Source: a virus. Taken from it: a stretch of 27,349 bases of DNA. Numbering within the stretch: the stretch's first letter is position 1; every line of letters begins with the position of its first letter. The stretch lies in the IMG/VR virus record IMGVR_UViG_3300024261_002505, positions 1-27,349 of that record, one strand, 5' to 3'. Below are positions 21,377-27,349 of this stretch, piece by piece. The notes under the pieces are model-generated. The model did no database searches, was not told where the DNA came from, and saw only the letters and a program-made list of their open reading frames with translations. The position numbers and the translations under genes are program-made.

Positions 21377-22033
21377 TTACAAAGCAATTATTCGTTTAAG
21401 AGAATCGCGAATATCTTCATTTACTGTTCCTGGAGATTGATTACCTACACACGTCCAACCTTTGCGTTTACGGCGTGCAAATAATTCTATCTTTTTTCCA
21501 TTAGGAAACATAACGTCTAAACTATCTTGCAAAGACTCAGGTTTTTCTGAATGCTTTTTTGCAGGACCAAGAAACACAGATCTTTGAGAGCGATTATCAA
21601 TTAGTTTGCTCAGCCCTTTACCTTTTGTGCCAATCAAGCAAATTTCGTGAGTTTGCCTGAAAGTATGGCCCATATTAAAAGATAATATTTCGTTTATATT
21701 AAAACTATCAACTACATCCAGTGTTTTTTCAGTCTTTTTCATCTGTTTTTTAAGATTAACCAATGGGTTATTTTTTGTCTTTACCCAAATCCATGTTTGT
21801 TTTGGAACAAATCCCCAATTTTTTAATGTAGCAATTCCATTATGAATATGCGATGAAGGCACCCACAATGCTAAAACAGAAGGATCTGCAGTTATATTAA
21901 TAATGTCTAAATCCTTTATGCTCTCTGCGTTTAAAAGAGGGTAATGATCTTGTGCGCCTCTCTTAACTGCAGACATTTTTAGTTTATCATTAAAACTCCA
22001 AGGAGGATCTGCAACTATCACATCAAATTTCAT
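21377..22033 (-). CDS. MT-A70-family DNA N6-adenine methyltransferase
   Basis: The start at 22033 (MKFDVIVADPPWSF) is preferred to an in-frame ATG eight codons upstream because it forms a TAATG junction with the HD gene and has AGGAG in range. The 218-residue protein carries the catalytic DPPW (residues 9-12) followed by YPLLNAESIKDLDI and ALWVPSSHIHNG, the standard MT-A70 order, then FVPKQTWIWVKT and HTFRQTHEICLIGTKG. It would methylate adenine in DNA with S-adenosylmethionine. No partner restriction enzyme is present, so protection of phage DNA or epigenetic control is the likely role. The C-terminus is basic. Confidence 0.87.
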   Translation of the reverse strand: MKFDVIVADPPWSFNDKLKMSAVKRGAQDHYPLLNAESIKDLDIINITADPSVLALWVPSSHIHNGIATLKNWGFVPKQTWIWVKTKNNPLVNLKKQMKKTEKTLDVVDSFNINEILSFNMGHTFRQTHEICLIGTKGKGLSKLIDNRSQRSVFLGPAKKHSEKPESLQDSLDVMFPNGKKIELFARRKRKGWTCVGNQSPGTVNEDIRDSLKRIIAL

Positions 22034-22623
22034 TAGAGAATTTTCTCCTGTTGGCATGCTGCACGATCTGCCTGATGAATAATAACTGCCAATGTAGGCT
22101 CTTTCATTCTGTACGGCCTGTTTTCTTCTGCTTCATGACCATCATTAAGCTTGATCGCCAACCACTCATCGGCACAAAGCTTTACATCAAACGCCTGTAG
22201 CAAATATAGGCCTCGATCTGCACTGGTCATGTACTGAATTTTATCATTATATTTATACATCATTCCACGTTCAATATGCCATGATGAATCTTGAGGCAAA
22301 TAATACTCATGTTCAAAATCACCAATTTTTCCAATATCATGAAACAATGCAGATACAATCAAACTTTCTTTACTGATTTTTTCATCATAAATTTTTGATA
22401 TTGAATATGCATTTTTCAAAACACGCAAAGAATGCTCGACAAGACCACCTGGAAATGCATTATGATATTGCATACGGCTTGACGCAGGACAAAGAGCAAT
22501 GCGCTCTTCAAAATGATCAAGAAAGTTTGTAATTTGCTTATCGCGATCTTTTACTGACATACAAAGTTTATAAAACTTGTCATAATTTTCTTTAATCTGT
22601 TCTGCTGTTAGTTCATGGGTCAT
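22033..22623 (-). CDS. HD-domain metal-dependent phosphohydrolase
   Basis: A 196-residue HD-superfamily protein. Metal ligands are seen as His64 in GGLVEHSLRVL, His95-Asp96 in ALFHDIGKIGDF, a later NDGHEAE, and the closing Asp in HQADRAA. HD proteins cleave phosphate esters such as nucleotides; the substrate here is not shown. Its location directly after the polymerase gene and before MT-A70 suggests a role in nucleotide supply or in disarming a nucleotide-based defence, both inference. It starts 18 bases after the polymerase stop. Confidence 0.82.
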   Translation of the reverse strand: MTHELTAEQIKENYDKFYKLCMSVKDRDKQITNFLDHFEERIALCPASSRMQYHNAFPGGLVEHSLRVLKNAYSISKIYDEKISKESLIVSALFHDIGKIGDFEHEYYLPQDSSWHIERGMMYKYNDKIQYMTSADRGLYLLQAFDVKLCADEWLAIKLNDGHEAEENRPYRMKEPTLAVIIHQADRAACQQEKIL

Positions 22624-22641
22624 TGTAAATTTTATTAATAA

Positions 22642-23862
22642 TTACCCAGTTGTACACAATGAAGTTGCTGAAAAATAAAATTTATTTTTAATTCCAGGTA
22701 TTGATTCGCCTAAAGATTTTAACTTATCAATATGTTTAAATAATTCTGGTGAAACGTCTGCAATTAACGCATCATGAAGAACAAAAAGAGGCACAAAATT
22801 AAGTTCATGCTTTTTTGTAAATTCATTAATACTATTAAAACCAAGAAGTGCTGCATCAACGCCTGTTGATTGTATATAAGAATTATATATTGCGCCAGGT
22901 GCATGATTATCAACACGAATGTTTCTTCCAAAAAAACTTTTTAGTTTACCAGTTTTTTTAACATCATCAAAAAGTGATTCATACGTTTGATTGAATCTAA
23001 AGTATCTTTTTATTTTATTTGTATGTTCGCTTACTTCATCATGTTCCATATAAAGCTTTGATGCAAGATTATCGATTGACATGCCATACAATGTTGCCAG
23101 TGTTATTTCTTTTACAACATTTCTTTCCAATGTTCCTGAAAACATTTCTTGATTTATGAACTGATAAACATCTTGCTTATCACAATATTTATCTGCCATT
23201 GACAATGCAAGGCGCGCCTCAAAAGAAACGTAATCAAACTGCATGATTCGGCCGCCTTCATAGCGTGATTCAAGCATGTCTTTATATTCTTTTTTAAGAA
23301 GCAAAATACGTGGGCCGGATTTTACAACAAGCCTGCCAGTTCTAGATGCAAACCTATTCCATACAACAGGATAACAATATCCTTGTTCGTTTGATACAAA
23401 AGTTTCAAGGTTTGATATTGATGTTTTGTTTTCTTCAGAACGAATATATTTTAATAGTTTTTTTCGGTTTAGCTTTGCAGGCCTGAGGTCATTAAGAAAC
23501 TTATTTGTTATCTTAAAAGTGTTTGTATAATAATCTGTATCGAGTTGTTTGAAGTTTATTGAAATGCTTTCAGCAAACTCAGATACTAGTTCTTCGTATA
23601 TGGTATCAGGTAAAATGTATTCCCATATAACACCATTGTCCTTAAGATTTAATTGATTAATACAATTTTTAAATTTTTGAGGTATTTGAAAATCTAATTC
23701 AATATCGTAAAGCTTAAAAAGCTCTTTAATATTATATGAATCATATTCTGTCTTACCATATACCCATGGAGTTTGCTTTGTTTTTGTGAAGCAATTATCT
23801 TCTAAAGAATATGTTTTGTTTAGTTCAGAAAATATAATATCTTTTGAAATAGAATATTCCAC
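22642..23862 (-). CDS. polA: Family A DNA polymerase, minimal palm/fingers form
   Basis: A 406-residue replicative polymerase starting at GTG (no ATG lies upstream before a stop; TTATAAT is five bases away). Pol I elements: SRTGRLVV (173-180), motif A FDYVSFEARLAL with Asp210, O-helix RNVVKEITLATLYGMS with Arg247, Lys251 and Tyr259, and motif C LFVLHDALIADV with His363-Asp364. The Phe762 position of E. coli Pol I is Leu255, and the Glu after the motif C Asp is Ala365. There are no 5'-3' or 3'-5' exonuclease domains; typical phage PolA proteins run 550-700 residues or more. The N-terminal ~160 residues are divergent thumb-like sequence. Proofreading may come from a separate gene, as I recall for phage RM378. 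Confidence 0.85.
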   Translation of the reverse strand: MEYSISKDIIFSELNKTYSLEDNCFTKTKQTPWVYGKTEYDSYNIKELFKLYDIELDFQIPQKFKNCINQLNLKDNGVIWEYILPDTIYEELVSEFAESISINFKQLDTDYYTNTFKITNKFLNDLRPAKLNRKKLLKYIRSEENKTSISNLETFVSNEQGYCYPVVWNRFASRTGRLVVKSGPRILLLKKEYKDMLESRYEGGRIMQFDYVSFEARLALSMADKYCDKQDVYQFINQEMFSGTLERNVVKEITLATLYGMSIDNLASKLYMEHDEVSEHTNKIKRYFRFNQTYESLFDDVKKTGKLKSFFGRNIRVDNHAPGAIYNSYIQSTGVDAALLGFNSINEFTKKHELNFVPLFVLHDALIADVSPELFKHIDKLKSLGESIPGIKNKFYFSATSLCTTG

Positions 23863-23876
23863 ATTATATTATAATC
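23863..23876 (-). promoter_or_regulatory. TTATAAT promoter motif before polA
   Basis: The minus strand reads GATTATAATATAATGTG, with TATAAT at 23873-23868 and a second overlapping copy at 23868-23863, immediately before the GTG start. It separates polA from the long virion gene that precedes it. Confidence 0.45.
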
Positions 23877-23899
23877 ATGTAATACTAAATGTATCATAT

Positions 23900-26800
23900 T
23901 TATCCTTGAATAATCTCATTGGTGATTTCGTTTTCGGCGGCTGCTGCCTTACCTTGAGGAGGGCTTTTTTTATTTTGCTTCTTTTTACTGTCTTGACGAC
24001 CCTTAAGATTTTCTTCTAATTCCGTCGCGCGGCGCTGATCTTTTTTGAGGTTGCGTTTGAACCTGGCAAGGAGGGTTTCTACATTATTGATTTCCTCTTG
24101 GATCTTTTTTTCTTCCTTCTTGTCGCCGTTTTTGGCCGCATCGCCTTTCATGCCATAGAGGCGAGTTAGTTGTCTATCTAATGTTTTTATTCTATTTTCC
24201 AATCTGGCTCTTCTGTCCACGATTTGACCTATCTCATCTCTTGATGCCTCCGCTGCCTCCGCCGCTTTGCGGCGGTTTTCTGCAGCTTGGGCCTTGCGCA
24301 GTTGTTCTTTTGCTTCTTTTTGTATTTGTCTTCTTGCAGCAGCTTCTGCTTCGTCATTTATGGCATGAATTGAAAGAGGGTCTGTCTTTATCAGCTCATC
24401 AAACAATGTAAATTTATTGTCTTGTCTTGTTGCGCTAATTGTTGTTTTTATAGATCCTTTGTCTATATTATGATTGACTTTCGAAATTCTATAAATGTTA
24501 TCAAGCTCAGTACCTGTTTCAAGATCAATAAAATATTCCTGTCCTGCTCGTATATAAAAATTTCCTAACATTGTTATATCTACTTTTCCTGCAGACAAAA
24601 TCCTAGGATATCCAGTTATTTCATCTTTGCCTATTGCACGATTACTTGTTCCAGAATTTGATTTATGATTTTTTCTGAGCTCGGCGCTCATATTTGCGTC
24701 CTGGACATCTTTGTCTATTGCTAAGTTAAATTTAATGTCCTGAATAATAGATGATTCGCCATAGACATTAATTGAAGGCATAATTGCTTTGAAAAGCAAC
24801 TTAAGATTACTAAAATAATTATTTTTGTTTTCCTTACCAACAATACCTGATTTTAAAGCTTTCTGAAGCTTTTTAAATGCATCTAATCTAGTTTTATATT
24901 TATTACTAATAGCGGCGCCGGAATCATGAAAATTTTCCAATTTTTTTACATTGCCAGTATTAAACAGCAATTCTACGGAGGATTTGTCGGAGAGCTTTGA
25001 TTTCACGTTAACGTGAAACTTATCATATGCATCTCTATAAATATCTTCAAGCCGCCTTGTGGTTTTTATTTGGTATTCTCTTTGACCCATAAAGGTTTCG
25101 TCAAATACTGCCCTTATCATTTCTTTTTTTTCTGTATGAGCACTAGCTTTTGCGTCTGAGATTATTAACCGAAGTATCTTTTTGCCATCTTTTGTTTCAA
25201 CTGAATCAATATCGTACATTAACTGAGGTACTTCAAATGTAGGGTTTGTTTTTTTGTTTTTATTATTTTTTTTATTTTTTTTATTTTTTTTGTCATCCTC
25301 GACGAGTCTGCCTGTTTTAATGTCTATAGATGATGATGAATACCTAGTTAGCCATTTTGTTACGTTATCATTCGTTGGGTCTTTATACATGATATAATCA
25401 GGATCGTTTACAAACGTTTCATTTATAATTTGAAGAAAATCTTTAATAGAGATTTTATTTTTTTTACTGATAAACATTTTATGATAAATTCTATTTTTTA
25501 AGACAATGTTGTCAATTAAAAACCCACCAATATGCTTACTACTCATATATCCTGCGTTTTTATTAAACCCAAAAAAATACACTTGCAATTGTTCAAATTG
25601 ATAAGAATTTGAATTCTTGCCAGTTCTTCCGCCTCCTACATTTTGAGAATTTTTTGTGCCCTCTTTTAGTGCACAAAATTCTGTTATAAATATTTTCTGT
25701 ATTGCATTTGCCAAGCTTACGAATGTTGTTTCTTGATCACCATCAAGTGAATTAATGATGTTTTTGTTTATTTGTTCTTGCATAACGTCAAGCGTGGTGA
25801 TTTCTTCGTTTTTTTGTTTTGATGTTTTATTTTTCTTTTCAAGGTTGTCGAGCGTGCGTTCGGTCAATCCTTTCTGGGCTTTAGAGATATTTTCTGAAGT
25901 CTTCCCTTTTTTTAATGGCTTTACAAAAACGTTAAATTGTTTTTTATCTATTATTGTTTTATACAAATCTTCATTTGAGTACAAAAAAGTTATTGCACTC
26001 TGAATTTTTTTAAAATCATCTCTTGTTTGTTTTACTACTATGCCTTCATCTTTTCCGTCAAATCTAGTCTGCTTTTCATAAAAAGTGAGCAACCTCTGCA
26101 ATCCCTTAAACACATTATCCGACACGTTTTTTTTGCTTTGTTTTTTCTGACTTTTGCTATTTAATTGTTTTTTAATTTTTTTAAAATACGTCAAAATTGC
26201 ACCTTGTTGCATATCCCAAAAACTAAGATTTCTGTTTTGTTTTAAATCGCGTATTATAGCATTAACGTTAAAATCAAGATTCAACGTTTTCTGATCTGCT
26301 GGGCTTTTTTTATTAATTTCATTAATTAATTTTTCTATGTCTTCTATTTCTTCTTTAAACGTGCTATATCCGCTAGCTCGATCTAGTTCTGATTGCGCAA
26401 TAGACAGCTCTCCAAGATCTTCGAATCCAACGTTAGGCATAAGCGTAAGATTTATTGACACTTGCCCTGATGGGTCTATTGAATAATCGGTAGATTTGAT
26501 CTTAAAATTACCTAATTGTCTAGATCTTTTTATAAGTTGGGCATATGGTGATTTAATGTATGTTTTATTGTCAAACTCATCCATATGCATATACCCATAT
26601 TGAATCTCGATGTTGTTTTTGCTTGATGGGCCTATCCTAAATGGGTTTGCTGTTTCGCTGAATAACCCTAGAACGTCTTTTAATCTTGATTTGTCATGTA
26701 ATATAAGCGATAATTTTATATCCTTAACGTTAAATCCTAATCCTATTCTTCCATAATCGGATGTAGTATCGACGCCGTGAACAACTTCAAATGTAAAACT

Positions 26801-27349
26801 ACTTATTGACATATATGAACTAAATGGTTTCATTAAACCGCCTCTTGCAGAGCTACCACCTATTTTTGTATCAAAAATGTCTGGTACTAGTGTTTGTGGC
26901 GTTAAAAACGTTTCCATTCCAAAACCTGTGTTTATTTTTCCAAAACCTGCGTTTATTTTTGTTTTTGTGTTTTTTATTTTTGTTTTTGTGGCTTCGAGGT
27001 CTATAGCAGCGGTTTCAATCTTTTTCATATTATCTTCATGCATTAACACAAAATCAAGAATCTTCTCATGTTTTTTAAGCTCGTCAAGACGTTTTTCAAG
27101 CTGCTTTACAAACGGACTAACTTGACCACCGTCTACAATGCCAAAAGGAGTTTGCGGAAGGTTATCTCTTGTGCTTATAAGATTTTCAACTCTTTCGTTT
27201 AACGTAAATTTAACATTGAAATAAGGGCTTAGTTTGCTGAGTTCAATGCTATTAAACGCATTCATAAAAATTTCAGATGAAGCTGTTTGTGTTATGGTAG
27301 GCCCTACTTTATTTTCTGCAGCAAAAAGCACAAAATATGGCGTCTTATA
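23900..27349 (-). CDS. Large hub-like virion protein (5' end outside window)
   Basis: An open frame of 1,149 codons runs from the right edge to a stop at 23900; it is still open at 27349 (YKTPYFVLFAAENK), so the N-terminus is missing and an internal GTG at 27331 should not be taken as the start. Near the end of the folded part (24440-24620) lies AGQEYFIDLETGTELDNIY, then ISKVNHNIDKGSIKTTISA, a pattern like the last beta-domain of gpD/gp27/VgrG-type baseplate hub proteins. It is followed by a ~150-residue Ala/Arg/Glu-rich coiled coil (24000-24360) and a Lys/Ala-rich tail. The middle holds long Lys/Asn-rich linkers. A baseplate hub or large tail role is inferred; the first ~200 visible residues are beta-rich with a repeat KINAGFGKINTGFG. 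Confidence 0.65.
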   Translation of the reverse strand, partial: YKTPYFVLFAAENKVGPTITQTASSEIFMNAFNSIELSKLSPYFNVKFTLNERVENLISTRDNLPQTPFGIVDGGQVSPFVKQLEKRLDELKKHEKILDFVLMHEDNMKKIETAAIDLEATKTKIKNTKTKINAGFGKINTGFGMETFLTPQTLVPDIFDTKIGGSSARGGLMKPFSSYMSISSFTFEVVHGVDTTSDYGRIGLGFNVKDIKLSLILHDKSRLKDVLGLFSETANPFRIGPSSKNNIEIQYGYMHMDEFDNKTYIKSPYAQLIKRSRQLGNFKIKSTDYSIDPSGQVSINLTLMPNVGFEDLGELSIAQSELDRASGYSTFKEEIEDIEKLINEINKKSPADQKTLNLDFNVNAIIRDLKQNRNLSFWDMQQGAILTYFKKIKKQLNSKSQKKQSKKNVSDNVFKGLQRLLTFYEKQTRFDGKDEGIVVKQTRDDFKKIQSAITFLYSNEDLYKTIIDKKQFNVFVKPLKKGKTSENISKAQKGLTERTLDNLEKKNKTSKQKNEEITTLDVMQEQINKNIINSLDGDQETTFVSLANAIQKIFITEFCALKEGTKNSQNVGGGRTGKNSNSYQFEQLQVYFFGFNKNAGYMSSKHIGGFLIDNIVLKNRIYHKMFISKKNKISIKDFLQIINETFVNDPDYIMYKDPTNDNVTKWLTRYSSSSIDIKTGRLVEDDKKNKKNKKNNKNKKTNPTFEVPQLMYDIDSVETKDGKKILRLIISDAKASAHTEKKEMIRAVFDETFMGQREYQIKTTRRLEDIYRDAYDKFHVNVKSKLSDKSSVELLFNTGNVKKLENFHDSGAAISNKYKTRLDAFKKLQKALKSGIVGKENKNNYFSNLKLLFKAIMPSINVYGESSIIQDIKFNLAIDKDVQDANMSAELRKNHKSNSGTSNRAIGKDEITGYPRILSAGKVDITMLGNFYIRAGQEYFIDLETGTELDNIYRISKVNHNIDKGSIKTTISATRQDNKFTLFDELIKTDPLSIHAINDEAEAAARRQIQKEAKEQLRKAQAAENRRKAAEAAEASRDEIGQIVDRRARLENRIKTLDRQLTRLYGMKGDAAKNGDKKEEKKIQEEINNVETLLARFKRNLKKDQRRATELEENLKGRQDSKKKQNKKSPPQGKAAAAENEITNEIIQG
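24259..24279 (+). terminator. Terminator-like hairpin on the antisense strand
   Basis: On the plus strand CCGCCGC-TTT-GCGGCGG is followed by TTTT, inside the minus-strand virion gene where it encodes part of an Ala/Arg coiled coil. It has the form of an intrinsic terminator for plus-strand transcripts. It may be only a by-product of GCG/GCC alanine codons. Confidence 0.25.
25258..25299 (-). repeat. Tandem A8T repeats encoding Lys-Lys-Asn
   Basis: Three 9-base units (AAAAAAAAT on the minus strand), flanked by further A-runs, encode KKNKKNKKNNKNKK in a disordered linker of the large virion protein. Such runs are prone to polymerase slippage; loss or gain of one base leads to a stop codon within a short distance. 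Confidence 0.7.

Noticed and set aside
25258-25299. Programmed -1 frameshift at A-rich heptamers
   Set aside because: The -1 frame stops immediately and no downstream structure or alternative long frame is visible, so no fusion product would result.
27329-27331. GTG as the start of the large virion gene
   Set aside because: The frame stays open to the window edge and the residues before it read like normal protein, so the true start is most likely outside.
1-27349. tRNA genes, CRISPR arrays, insertion sequences
   Set aside because: No cloverleaf with a TTCGA-type arm, no spaced repeats and no transposase or terminal inverted repeats were found on reading either strand; no program was run.

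Overview
The window is a gene-dense, AT-rich stretch of a tailed double-stranded DNA phage genome, most likely a large T4-related myovirus. The main evidence is a replication and nucleotide operon in T4 style: a gp32-like ssDNA-binding protein, a UvsX/RecA recombinase, a DnaB/gp41-type helicase, a RNase H/FEN-like protein, NrdA/NrdB and thymidylate kinase. Virion-type genes lie at both ends. Two features depart from T4. The polymerase is a short family A palm/fingers protein with no exonuclease domain, instead of a gp43 family B enzyme. The phage also carries its own chaperonin and ClpP. A stand-alone family A polymerase beside T4-like genes recalls Rhodothermus phage RM378 and the 'Far-T4' group; that placement is an inference from memory and was not tested. 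No host can be named from the window.

Layout. Positions 1-1337 (minus) hold the start of a Ser/Thr/Ala/Gly-rich fibre-like structural protein and a nucleotidyltransferase, separated by a likely terminator. Positions 1386-3289 (plus) hold four unassigned small or medium genes. A membrane-anchored trypsin-like protease (minus) is divergent from a GroEL gene (plus). GroEL is followed by an unknown gene and then by a second, strongly degenerate GroEL-like protein (to 7669). A 404-residue acidic unknown (minus) is divergent from a plus-strand group, 8979-10885, that ends with ClpP and a small helical protein.

From the right edge back to 10882 every gene is on the minus strand, many with 1-14 base overlaps. 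In transcription order these are a large hub-like virion protein (cut by the window edge), PolA, HD hydrolase, MT-A70 methyltransferase, HNH nuclease, a small ORF, gp32-like SSB, UvsX, trimeric dUTPase, FEN-like protein, helicase, NrdB, NrdA, thymidylate kinase, two small ORFs and an all-alpha dUTPase-like enzyme. This reads as a DNA-precursor and replication programme: RNR, dUTPases and Tmk supply dNTPs, while SSB, recombinase, helicase and polymerase form the replisome. A strong hairpin inside the 3' end of the opposing gene (10832-10861) probably stops this operon.

The most unusual part is the proteostasis block (3276-10640). It holds an apparently intact GroEL, a GroEL relative that has lost the ATPase signature and about 50 residues, an anchored HtrA/trypsin-like protease and a ClpP with a complete triad. 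Several genes also share a TTATAAT motif only 5-14 bases before the start codon, suggesting a phage promoter class giving very short or no 5' leaders. No intergenic gap exceeds about 110 bases. I saw no tRNA, CRISPR array or insertion sequence.
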